Notes under the pieces: generated by a model | What the model was told of the DNA's origin: nothing | Database searches by the model: none | The model's input: only the letters and a program-made list of their open reading frames with translations | Position numbers and translations under genes: made by a program | Shown here: positions 9,901 through 16,947 of the stretch, in pieces | Layout: every line of letters starts with the position of its first letter | Position numbering within the stretch: the first letter of the stretch is position 1 | Assembly (NCBI GenBank): GCA_029004185.1 | Contig: JAQUPB010000004.1 | Location: 1-52,679 of the forward strand | DNA: 52,679 nt | Direction of reading: 5' to 3' | Source: Bacteroidales bacterium | GTDB taxonomy: Bacteria; Bacteroidota; Bacteroidia; Bacteroidales; JAHJDW01

Positions 9901-10015
9901 TATACTTTATACAATTAAAAAAATGAATATTGAAATAAAATATACCGACCTTAAAGATGAAAACGGAAACGCATCGGGAACAAGAGTTGAATTGTTAATT
10001 CCAATCGTATCCTGA
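6971..10015 (+). CDS. Propeller-type sensor histidine kinase (LytS/YehU-like core)
   Basis: This 1014-residue membrane sensor begins with a signal peptide (about 1-20) and a long periplasmic region of two-component-propeller repeats (about 25-640; units such as YIWFATNFGVSKFDG and GLWVTTLEDG). A Y_Y_Y domain follows at about 660-750, then one membrane helix at about 765-787. The cytoplasmic core is a His_kinase (PF06580) domain with phosphoacceptor His813 in QMNPHFIFNSLNS, and an ATPase domain with PPLLIQPYVENAI and DNGIG. It lacks the fused receiver/AraC part of the hybrid PUL sensors and instead pairs with the LytTR regulator just upstream. The propeller probably senses an extracellular glycan or envelope signal; the ligand is unknown. 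Confidence 0.92.
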   Translation: MLKRICLLILSASVLLNANSQTPSFKQYTVKDGLPSSEVFHVIQDRQGYIWFATNFGVSKFDGYKFENYNTSNGLPENSTLEIYEDYKGRLWFISVSCKLSYYYNGKIYNYKYNEQLQKVFKETPNYVKLGFRINKKEHVFICVHYYGLIEITDKGIITKNDFGLYRSHILFPSIKETYIIAISYIFDSDSYLLRRKTRVVIKNNNIENKFTFYTPNEKNGNISSFSVENSDQIVYTISSQLCILEKNKIIKYFEFPSFITWLNKDYENNIWLSVYKNGLYFYRKGNFNNSPENYFPEKTVTTTLIDKEKGLWVTTLEDGAFYIPSHKIRNYFDENTSDNNVNCIFVEKNNSFKAGKDNGIIMSIEKNKLLFEQIPDKVKSNIYCLYNNKLNNKTWLGTSQYLYYIFNGKYKKITGVADTVLFWYINKNKVDKKTIPSYQPFYQIYNILFKRKFLYLGVNHGLVKVEDDVIIYDSYLCKDFELKTYSLSESKDGGIWLATINGLWKLYETGSGKQTKYKYINYGNKNKLLKNRINDVCEVNGLVFVGTDDYGVVILSDDSLKQQFLVSNGLTSNKITSLFYSKGILWAATLNGLNKIVLNTRKLNDSKIENYTTIKGLISNEINKVYVKDSNVYLATKGGITIFNYYKTTANNVPPPVYITKIRIMERDTSVGNKFNLTYKQNYINISFVGLSYRNAGKLMYKYKLEGIDNNWHYSTINSITYPFIPHGEYKFMVYASNEDGVWSIKPAVIDFIIAPPYWKTWWFRTIVVLAILIIISSIYIITIRNIKNRNKLEKNLNHFMFQALGKQMNPHFIFNSLNSINNFILKNEKLESSRYLSKFASLMRLILKNSQSQLVPINDEITAVKLYVELESLRFDDCFSFEVKIDEKINPEENKIPPLLIQPYVENAILHALMPKEGEKRLKLECSLKKVDEKEFILCSIEDNGIGREKASEIKRIKNIKHQSFGTAINKQRMDILYTIKKMNIEIKYTDLKDENGNASGTRVELLIPIVS

Positions 10016-10035
10016 TAGGTTTTTAACAAAAGAAT

Positions 10036-10110
10036 TTAGACGCAGATTGACGCAGAAAAATTATGATTATCTGCGTTTATCATAAACTTTCATAACAAAT
10101 CTGCGTCTAA
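10036..10110. repeat. Nested palindrome built on GACGCAGATT words
   Basis: Outer 13-bp arms (10036-10048 and 10098-10110) are perfect inverted copies, and an inner ACGCAG/CTGCGT pair lies inside. The left arm repeats GACGCAGA in tandem, echoing the doubled CACAGATT words of the other palindromes in this window. A T-run follows the right arm, so it may also terminate transcription of the kinase gene. Confidence 0.75.
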
Positions 10111-10209
10111 TTTTTTATATAATAGTGGCAAATCTCAACTTTCTCGAAAAAAATTATGATTTTATCTATAAAATATTGACTTTTCGACTTTTTCAAGGAT
10201 GATTTTCAC

Positions 10210-10272
10210 GAATTCTAAAAATATCCAAACGAATTCTAAAAATATCCCAGCGAATTCTAAAAAGCACTTGAC
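10210..10272 (+). promoter_or_regulatory. Three 21-bp-phased GAATTCTA repeats upstream of fibre-like gene
   Basis: Perfect GAATTCTA cores begin at 10210, 10231 and 10252, exactly 21 bp apart. The first two 21-bp units differ at only two positions. The third unit ends in TTGAC, the upstream promoter element, with 8 bp between core and TTGAC, exactly as at 4619-4639. The whole arrangement matches the other copy upstream of 4693 and suggests a shared activator. Confidence 0.78.
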
Positions 10273-10298
10273 TCGCAGTATTTCTTATTTTACGTTTG
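10268..10298 (+). promoter_or_regulatory. Bacteroidota-type promoter of the fibre-like operon
   Basis: TTGAC at 10268-10272 and TACGTTTG at 10291-10298 match the -33 and TAnnTTTG elements, with 23 bp between their starts. The ATG is about 75 bp downstream, leaving a long leader with a purine-rich AAAGAGTAGGGGAT stretch. Confidence 0.72.
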
Positions 10299-10372
10299 CT
10301 CCCGAATTAATATAAAAACGGAGCATCCCGAAAATCCTATAAAGAGTAGGGGATATTAAAATCAATAAAATT

Positions 10373-11434
10373 ATGAAAACAAAAGTTTTAATTTTAGTAA
10401 TAGCGTTTATTGCTATTTCATATTTAAATTATGGGCAAAGCACAACAGCAAGTAATACATTATCAGGAACACTGCCAACTTCACCAGCTCAGTACATTGG
10501 TTCAAGCAATTATGCAGATGTAATTTTTAAATCTAATGGAATTGAAAGGATGAGGATATTATCAACTGGAAATGTTGGTATTGGTAATTCAACAATTAAT
10601 TCAAAGTTACATATAGGAAATGGAAGTAACGGTTTGAATATACAATTAAGAGATTATGGATTCCTCGGAATTACTGGTTCGGCACAACAAGTAATAATAG
10701 GATATAATGTTAAATCAACTGCAGCAGGCGATAATACACCTATTGTAGCAAACACAAGTTCGACTGGTTATACTGCAATAAAACTTAATGGGGGAAATGG
10801 AGGTATGACTTTTTATACAAATAGTGGTAATGTTAATGCCGGTGATTTTGTTAGTGGGTCTTTAGCAAAAATGATAATTGATGGCAGTGGCAACGTTGGC
10901 ATAGGAACAACAACTCCAGCCCAAAAACTTGAAGTGAATGGTGCAATAAAAATTGGAACAACAACAACAGCAAGTCCCGGAACCATAAAATGGGATGGAA
11001 CAAATTTTATGGGTTACAACGGAACAAGCTGGTTAAATTTTGGAAGTTCAGTTTGGACAATAAATGGAAATAATATTTATAATAGTAATACTGGCAATGT
11101 TGGTATTGGAACAACAAATCCCGGCACATATAAACTTGCTGTTGTGGGAAGTATTCATGCGTATGAAGTTGTGGTAGAAACAAGCTGGAGTGATTTTGTT
11201 TTTGAGCAAAACTACAAACTGAGAACACTTGCAGAAGTTGAAAAATATATAAATGAACACAAACATTTGCCCGATGTTCCTTCCGCTTCAGATGTTGAAA
11301 AGAATGGCGTAAACCTTGGTAAAACCGATGCCATTCTTTTACAAAAAATCGAAGAACTTACTCTTTATATGATTGAGTTGAAAAAGGAAAATGAAAACCT
11401 CAGACAACGAATAGCAAGCATTGAAAACAAATAG
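10373..11434 (+). CDS. Secreted tail-fibre-like protein with coiled-coil C-terminus
   Basis: This 353-residue protein has a signal peptide (about 1-21). Its body carries repeated GNVGIGTTTPAQKLEV-type units (about residues 66-85, 174-195 and 242-262), the beta-rich repeats found in trimeric fibre and adhesin-like proteins of Bacteroidota. The C-terminal part (about 272-353) has the conserved block KLRTLAEVEKYINEHKHLP, followed by a heptad-rich coiled coil. The block resembles the intramolecular chaperone-like tails of phage fibres (peptidase S74-like), but no autocleavage motif can be confirmed. It lacks an obvious T9SS domain. The next gene begins 27 bp later, so they form an operon controlled by the phased-repeat promoter. 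A surface fibre role is inferred. Confidence 0.75.
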   Translation: MKTKVLILVIAFIAISYLNYGQSTTASNTLSGTLPTSPAQYIGSSNYADVIFKSNGIERMRILSTGNVGIGNSTINSKLHIGNGSNGLNIQLRDYGFLGITGSAQQVIIGYNVKSTAAGDNTPIVANTSSTGYTAIKLNGGNGGMTFYTNSGNVNAGDFVSGSLAKMIIDGSGNVGIGTTTPAQKLEVNGAIKIGTTTTASPGTIKWDGTNFMGYNGTSWLNFGSSVWTINGNNIYNSNTGNVGIGTTNPGTYKLAVVGSIHAYEVVVETSWSDFVFEQNYKLRTLAEVEKYINEHKHLPDVPSASDVEKNGVNLGKTDAILLQKIEELTLYMIELKKENENLRQRIASIENK

Positions 11435-11461
11435 TTATTGAACAATAAAGGATTATTTAAA

Positions 11462-13651
11462 ATGAAGAATTATTGTTTGATAATATCAGGATTGTTGTTT
11501 TTGTTCGTGAACATAAATGCGTATTCACAAATGCAGGAACAACAAGATGCTGACAATGAATGTAAATACTGGCACTACAGGGAAAGATTAAAATATTTTG
11601 TGTATTCTGGAGAATGGCTTGGCGAAAGTCATATAGTAGGGATAAGAAATATTAATAATACCGGACGACTTGATATAGTTAATGGTCAGCACTGTAAATA
11701 CTGGGGGTTATATGTGGGCATGCTGGCTACGGAATATAAAATTCTTTCAATGCAAGGTAAAGATTACAGTAAAACATTAAAGGAATTGTGCTATGCTTTT
11801 ATGACACTTGAAAAAAAGATGGACACTTATTCTAATTTTCCGGGAGATGATATATGGTGGTTAAATGGTTTTTTTGTACGATGTCCTAATTATTTTTATC
11901 AGTTAAATAAAAATATAAATACTCATAATTTTTTCCACGATATAGATGAAGTTACAGGTTACTGTAAGCCCAATGAACATATGAATAAAATGAATGAAGG
12001 ATTTTATCTGGAAGACCCACCTTTATTTAACTATACAATATGCTCAGATTATAAAAAATGGAATTCTAATTACATGTGGGATGAGAAGACCAATAGTTAT
12101 GGGGATTTACCTCGTGGAAGACCAGGCTATGCTGACTACATAGAAAAAGAAGGAGGAGAATACTCAATACCATCTCTTGATGCAATGAGCCAGGATGAAG
12201 TAACAGGTATTTTGTTGGGTCTTTCACTTGTAAAAAAAATGCTCCCTGACAATTACATAAAAATTCAACTTAATGATGTTTACCATTATGATATTAATTT
12301 TGTACAAGATGCAAATATGATGGCACAGAATATTATCGAATATATGTGTGAAAGTCCCTATGTATATAATTATGGAGATTGGCCGGGGCAAAGTCATCAT
12401 TGGATAATTTATCAACCTAATGGCAGTGAAGTTTCTGCGGGTGCAGATGCAAGGTGGGCGGCACCGGCATATTATGACATCTATAAAAACTTTTTTGGTG
12501 GTACAATTAATATGGATATGCCTGGAATTTATTATACTGATCGGTGGAAATTCTATGTAAATACTCAACCCATGAATGATTCTCAATTCTTAATATTATT
12601 AGCAATAGCTGATAATAAGGGAAGTGAAACGGAACAAAAAATTTATAGTGTTGCATACGGAAACAATAGCCAGACTTTTAACTGGGAAACGTTTTATTTA
12701 TTATTTTGGGCTGTATTACACGATAAACAGATAACACAAATTCCGAATAACAATAAAAAAATAAGAGACCAGATAAATTCTGCTCCTTTCGAGGGTCCTT
12801 ATTGTTATTCAAGCACTATTAAAGCTCCTTATGGCTGGGCGGGTTCATATAAATGGTTTTATGATGGAGATGAACAAAATAATGGCAATCCGGGTTTTTA
12901 TGGTACATTTAACGGTACTGATTATATGCTATTATACAATCTTTATAAAATTTATTCAACAACAAAAGCACCATTAGCCGATTGCTATCCTTATATGATA
13001 CCAGTTCATCCATTTCCAACGTATTCATTCGGTTCTAAAGCCATTCCTGGTTATAATAACTATATGGGTGGTGTTGATGTTACTTCACAAATACTAAATC
13101 ATGTATGCAACAACCCAAGTTTATCAGGGGGCGATAATGTTGGTAGTGTTCAGATAATAGCAGACAAAATAACATTAAAGCCGGGTTTCAAAGCAGAAAA
13201 CGGAGTTTATTTTAAAGCACATGCAATTCTTTCAGTAGAAAATTATTGCCCAGACGAAATTTCATTATTTTCACGTACTCAAGGTACATCAAGTAAAACT
13301 CCAATCGCATATTTAATAGATAATAGTACTGATAAATCAACATCTGATATCCGCCAGAATAAAAACTCCGAAATTTCCAAAGAAAGCAAATCAATTCAGG
13401 ATCTGAAAATTTTTCCAAACCCATTTTCAAATTTAACAACTATAAATTACAATATTGCAGAAGACGAAAATATTAAAATATGCGTTTATGATGTAATGAA
13501 TAAAAAAGTTGCTGAGTTGGTGAACGAATACAAGCAAAGCGGGGAGCATAATATTGTTTTTGATGGTTCAAATTTGGATAAAGGAATTTATTTTTGCACA
13601 ATAGAAACAGAAGGATATAGAAAAACAGAAAAAATAGTTTTAATAAAGTAG
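11462..13651 (+). CDS. Large secreted T9SS protein of unknown function
   Basis: The ATG at 11462 is preferred to a TTG at 11438 because it places a good signal peptide at residues 1-23 (ending AYSQ). The 729-residue protein has a Trp/Tyr-rich region (about 25-520) with motifs such as GDDIWWLNGFFVRCP, DAMSQDEVTGILLGLSL and GADARWAAPAYYDIY. Spacing of helices and aromatic residues is reminiscent of an alpha/alpha-toroid glycan-active fold, but this is not established. A short segment near 570-590 (ADKITLKPGFKAENGVYFKA) is the coathanger-stack-type repeat common in Bacteroidota exported proteins. The last 80 residues are a type A T9SS domain (IFPNPFSN to KGIYFCTIET). It is co-transcribed with the fibre-like gene. 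Confidence 0.7.
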   Translation: MKNYCLIISGLLFLFVNINAYSQMQEQQDADNECKYWHYRERLKYFVYSGEWLGESHIVGIRNINNTGRLDIVNGQHCKYWGLYVGMLATEYKILSMQGKDYSKTLKELCYAFMTLEKKMDTYSNFPGDDIWWLNGFFVRCPNYFYQLNKNINTHNFFHDIDEVTGYCKPNEHMNKMNEGFYLEDPPLFNYTICSDYKKWNSNYMWDEKTNSYGDLPRGRPGYADYIEKEGGEYSIPSLDAMSQDEVTGILLGLSLVKKMLPDNYIKIQLNDVYHYDINFVQDANMMAQNIIEYMCESPYVYNYGDWPGQSHHWIIYQPNGSEVSAGADARWAAPAYYDIYKNFFGGTINMDMPGIYYTDRWKFYVNTQPMNDSQFLILLAIADNKGSETEQKIYSVAYGNNSQTFNWETFYLLFWAVLHDKQITQIPNNNKKIRDQINSAPFEGPYCYSSTIKAPYGWAGSYKWFYDGDEQNNGNPGFYGTFNGTDYMLLYNLYKIYSTTKAPLADCYPYMIPVHPFPTYSFGSKAIPGYNNYMGGVDVTSQILNHVCNNPSLSGGDNVGSVQIIADKITLKPGFKAENGVYFKAHAILSVENYCPDEISLFSRTQGTSSKTPIAYLIDNSTDKSTSDIRQNKNSEISKESKSIQDLKIFPNPFSNLTTINYNIAEDENIKICVYDVMNKKVAELVNEYKQSGEHNIVFDGSNLDKGIYFCTIETEGYRKTEKIVLIK

Positions 13652-13708
13652 TTAATTGGTTATTCCTCACTCCCTCTCCAATATGGAGAGGGCAGGGGGT
13701 GAGGTAAA
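13637..13708. repeat. Direct repeat A: 3' gene end plus CCCTCTCC hairpin
   Basis: The repeat begins with the last codons of the T9SS gene (GTTTTAATAAAGTAGTTAATT region, 21 bp identical to 14320-14340) and continues into a palindrome with arms CCCTCTCC/GGAGAGGG inside CTCAC/GTGAG ends. A second copy lies at 14320-14395, so the small lipoprotein gene is bracketed by the pair. The hairpin alone may also act as a terminator. Confidence 0.75.
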
Positions 13709-13717
13709 ACAAACAAT

Positions 13718-14317
13718 ATGAAAACAAAACTTTTAATTTTATTTTCGGCAGTTTTTTGTTTGATGATTTTTAATCATTGCAAAAAAGAAGTAGGAAAAAA
13801 TTTTGGCACATTAAAATTTACAGAAGCAGAGCTTAATATTATACCCTATAAAGCTAATGACACAATTATTTTTAAAGATTCTATTGGAGATTCTTTAGTA
13901 TATAAATCTGAAGGACGTTTCTCGGAAATGTATCGTTATTATAGAGATCCGGATAACTATGGTTACAAAACAGCATCAGATTATTATGATTTTGAACGAA
14001 ATACTGCCCGTTTTAATAATAATGGACCTAAATTAGTTTTAGAATTTGATAATCCTTTTATTACAGGGAGGATTGTAAAATATTTTAAAATTATTTGTAA
14101 TTTTAATAATGATTATTTTTCTGAATGGTACGAGTTTGAAGCAAACAATATAACTCCTTCCATATATCACGATACTTTAAAAATTATTAACAGAAAATTC
14201 TATTCTGTATATGAACTTAAAGAAAATAATGCAAGCAGTACGCAGCTATTTTATACATTTAAAGAAGGAATAGTTGGTTTTAAAACAAATGACGGAAAAT
14301 ATTGGTATTTAAAATAA
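13718..14317 (+). CDS. Small putative lipoprotein, function unknown
   Basis: This 199-residue protein has a hydrophobic export signal ending in a cysteine at residue 21 (MIFNHCKKE), a form common in Bacteroidota lipoproteins although the lipobox is not canonical. The rest is a beta-rich domain with no family I recognise; it is rich in Tyr, Phe and Asn. It should be anchored in the outer or inner membrane facing the periplasm. It sits between two direct repeats that include the 3' end of the gene before it, so it may have been inserted or duplicated here. Confidence 0.55.
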   Translation: MKTKLLILFSAVFCLMIFNHCKKEVGKNFGTLKFTEAELNIIPYKANDTIIFKDSIGDSLVYKSEGRFSEMYRYYRDPDNYGYKTASDYYDFERNTARFNNNGPKLVLEFDNPFITGRIVKYFKIICNFNNDYFSEWYEFEANNITPSIYHDTLKIINRKFYSVYELKENNASSTQLFYTFKEGIVGFKTNDGKYWYLK

Positions 14318-14319
14318 AG

Positions 14320-14395
14320 GTTTTAATAAAGTAGTTAATTAATTTTTCAATCCCTCACTTCCTCTCCAGTTTGGAGAGGGCAGGGGTGAGGTAAA
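14320..14395. repeat. Direct repeat B: copy of upstream gene end plus hairpin
   Basis: The first 21 bp are identical to 13637-13657, which contains the last codons and stop of the T9SS gene. The following hairpin (CCTCTCC/GGAGAGG) matches the copy at 13666-13708 with a few changes. Because a gene end has no reason to recur here, the segment is best read as a duplication footprint. Confidence 0.75.
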
Positions 14396-14435
14396 CTTGA
14401 GGCGCCAATTTGATACCTCAAAAACGTAGGAAAAT

Positions 14436-15146
14436 TTATTTTTTTTTAATCACCAAAAAATAATCTCTTTTCCTCGAAAACAATAATCTAAAAAGTTCAA
14501 TTGCAAAAGTTTCGAATCCGTGAAAGAAATAATTTTTAAAATCGCAGTGGTTGAAATATATCTTGCATTTTAAATTTTCAACAGTATTTATTGAATCAAC
14601 CAATTTCTTCAAATCTTTTCTTGAGTGGTAGTACCAGCCCACTGGAACGCTTCCCGAAAAATCGGTGGAAGAAGATATTATAATGTAACTTTCATTTTTT
14701 GCGTAAAGATTTATGATGTTCAGAATTTCCTTTTTAATTTGTTCAATATCTTTAACATTAAGCACCGATAAACCTAATGCAGTAATAAAATCAGATTTTT
14801 TATCAGAGGAAGAAAGGTTTTTTACATCAGCAATTTCAAATTCAACATTTGGCTTTGCATTTAAGAGTTTTGCTATGTTTATTGCATTCTGGGAGAAATC
14901 GATACCAGTGGTTTTCTCAAAATATTCCGATAAAATATACGTTTTTATTCCAAGACCGCATCCAATGTCAATATAGTTTGGAAACTTTTTAACATCAATT
15001 TTAAAATTTGTAAAAATGTTATTGAAAATTCTTTTGTATTTTCTTTCTTCAAGAGAATATGCTGGCAAAGAAGTAAAGTTTGAATATCGCTTTTCGTATA
15101 TTTCTTTGACTTCTGCGGGATTATATTTTAAATCTTCGTTGCTCAT
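14436..15146 (-). CDS. Class I SAM-dependent methyltransferase
   Basis: This 236-residue protein has motif I YIDIGCGLGIKTYIL, strand-2 acidic residue in TGIDFSQNAI and the later FEIADVKNLSS segment, a clear SAM-binding Rossmann fold of the Methyltransf_25/31 type. No signal peptide or membrane helix is seen. It is divergent from the flippase gene (56 bp between starts), and with the flippase and deacetylase-like gene it forms a second glycan segment. A sugar or lipid-linked glycan substrate is likely but not shown. Confidence 0.75.
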   Translation of the reverse strand: MSNEDLKYNPAEVKEIYEKRYSNFTSLPAYSLEERKYKRIFNNIFTNFKIDVKKFPNYIDIGCGLGIKTYILSEYFEKTTGIDFSQNAINIAKLLNAKPNVEFEIADVKNLSSSDKKSDFITALGLSVLNVKDIEQIKKEILNIINLYAKNESYIIISSSTDFSGSVPVGWYYHSRKDLKKLVDSINTVENLKCKIYFNHCDFKNYFFHGFETFAIELFRLLFSRKRDYFLVIKKK

Positions 15147-15202
15147 ATTGAGAAAAAATATAAAACAAAGTTAAAATTTTATTAATATCTTTGAAATTTA
15201 AT

Positions 15203-16693
15203 ATGGGAATTGTTCAGAAAGATAGCATTAAGATAACCGTACTTTCATACATTGGTGCGGCAATAGGTTATTTAAACAAAATACTGCTGTTTACAAATTT
15301 TCTTACCACTGAACAGGTCGGACTGGCAAATATTATTGTTCCGATGGCCACCATTATTGCACAACTTGCTTCACTCGGAACTAATGGAACAACACTGCGT
15401 TTTTTTCCGTTTTTCAAAACCAAAGACAGAAAACATAATGGATATTTGTTTTGGGCAATAACAGTTATTACATTCGGCTTTATAATTTTCGCATCATTAT
15501 TCCTGATTTTTAAACATCCGATTTTAAATTATTATCAGAAAAATTCTCCGCTTATTACCGAATATTATTTTTATTTGATTCCTCTGGCATTGGCAATTTT
15601 ATTTTTCAACTTCTTTGACAACTACCTAAGGTCGTTGTTTAAAAATATTGTTCCCGTATTTGTTTATGAAGTATTGCTTAGAGTGTTTGTGTCAGCTTCA
15701 ATAGTGTTGTATGCATTTAATTTAGTGAATTTCCATCATTTCTTTATAATTTATCTTTTTGCGAATTCTTTGCCGGCTTTTGTTCTTTTGCTATATGTGA
15801 TTTTCTTAAAACAATTTTACTTTAAACCGATAGTTTCAACGGTTTTGAGAAGGTTACTTAAAATAATTTTTGTGTATAGTTTATTTTCATTCGTAAACAT
15901 TATAAGTTATCAGTTTCTCACAATTGTCGATTCTCTTATGGTTGCCGGAATGATAAACCTTAAGGCAACAGGAATTTATACAACCGTCCTTTTCATAACA
16001 GGCGTGATGCTTATTCCTTATAAGGCAATTCAAAAAGTGTCTGCTCCCATTATTTCAGAGTCATGGAAAAAAAGAGATATGAAGACAATGGCAGATGTTT
16101 ACAAAAAAACTTCTGCCGTGAATCTTGTAACCGGGTTATTCATATTTGTTTTGCTATGGGTGAACTTTGATAATATTTTAATGCTTATTCCAAAGGAATA
16201 CGAAAGTGGAAAATATGTATTTCTTATTTTAGGATTTGCAAAAATGTGCGATATGTATACAGGAGTGAACGGGACAATTTTATTTACATCAAAAAATTAC
16301 CGCTGGGATTTATTATTTACAGTAGTTTTAATTTTCCTTACAATATTTCTAAATAAAATGCTTATCCCTGTTTATGGTATTGAAGGTGCTGCTATTGCAA
16401 GTTTGCTTACGATTTTTACTTATAATGCTTTAAGGGTTCTTTTCGTTCAGCTGAAGTTTAAAATGCATCCTTTGCATTTTAAGCACATTCTGGTTTTAAT
16501 GATTTGTGTTTTTGTTTCACTGATTTCGACAAAAATAAATTATATGGGAAATCTTTTTATTGATGTGATTGTGCGTTCGCTTATATGTGCGATTATCTTT
16601 GCTGTTCCAGTCTTTTACCTTAAAGTCTCGGAAGACATAAATTCTTTTATAGTTGATTTTTTGAATAAGATTAAATTGAAGATTAAGAAATAG
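15203..16693 (+). CDS. Polysaccharide flippase (Wzx/MOP superfamily)
   Basis: The ATG at 15203 is preferred to the TTG at 15191; the product then has 496 residues. It is very hydrophobic with about 12-14 membrane segments spread over its length, typical of the MOP (multidrug/oligosaccharidyl-lipid/polysaccharide) exporter superfamily. Such proteins flip undecaprenyl-linked oligosaccharides across the inner membrane. The N-terminal segment SYIGAAIGYLNKILLFTNFL and a later charged loop (KVSAPIISESWKKRDMKTM) fit the family. Surrounding methyltransferase and deacetylase-like genes support a role in surface glycan export. Confidence 0.88.
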   Translation: MGIVQKDSIKITVLSYIGAAIGYLNKILLFTNFLTTEQVGLANIIVPMATIIAQLASLGTNGTTLRFFPFFKTKDRKHNGYLFWAITVITFGFIIFASLFLIFKHPILNYYQKNSPLITEYYFYLIPLALAILFFNFFDNYLRSLFKNIVPVFVYEVLLRVFVSASIVLYAFNLVNFHHFFIIYLFANSLPAFVLLLYVIFLKQFYFKPIVSTVLRRLLKIIFVYSLFSFVNIISYQFLTIVDSLMVAGMINLKATGIYTTVLFITGVMLIPYKAIQKVSAPIISESWKKRDMKTMADVYKKTSAVNLVTGLFIFVLLWVNFDNILMLIPKEYESGKYVFLILGFAKMCDMYTGVNGTILFTSKNYRWDLLFTVVLIFLTIFLNKMLIPVYGIEGAAIASLLTIFTYNALRVLFVQLKFKMHPLHFKHILVLMICVFVSLISTKINYMGNLFIDVIVRSLICAIIFAVPVFYLKVSEDINSFIVDFLNKIKLKIKK

Positions 16694-16710
16694 ATTCCGG
16701 AAATAAATTT

Positions 16711-16908
16711 GCCACAGATTCACAGAACGAAGTAAGAAGTATGAGGTACGAAAAGCATAAATTATTATTTTGTAAAACTCATATTACTTAAAAGGTTATT
16801 AAACAAATATTAAACTAAAGCCAAACACAGATCGCCTAAACCAGTATTTTCATATCTCTTACCTCATACTTCAATTTTTTATAAGTGAATAATCTGTGAA
16901 TCTGTGGC
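16711..16908. repeat. Composite palindrome: CACAGATT element with a second palindrome inside
   Basis: Outer arms of 15 bp (16711-16725 and 16894-16908) match the CACAGATT family. Inside them lies another inverted pair, GAAGTATGAGGTA (16736-16748) with its complement at 16860-16872. The inner word recurs, slightly altered, near 40783-40803. The right end runs into a T7 tract. This is the largest element of the family in the window and suggests one repeat inserted within another. Confidence 0.75.
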
Positions 16909-16947
16909 TTTTTTTAACATAAAATGAAATAGAACCAATATATTTCT

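Larger units (their letters stand above)
10016..10372. other. 357-bp intergenic region with palindrome and promoter
   Basis: No gene is seen here. The region holds a nested palindrome (10036-10110) just after the kinase stop, an AT-rich stretch, three phased GAATTCTA repeats (10210-10259) and a promoter (10268-10298). A leader of about 75 bases then runs to the ATG at 10373. Confidence 0.8.

Noticed and set aside
10373-11434. Prophage tail-fibre gene
   Set aside because: The GNVGIGTT repeats and chaperone-like tail resemble phage fibres, but there is a signal peptide, no other phage gene is near, and such exported proteins are common in Bacteroidota.
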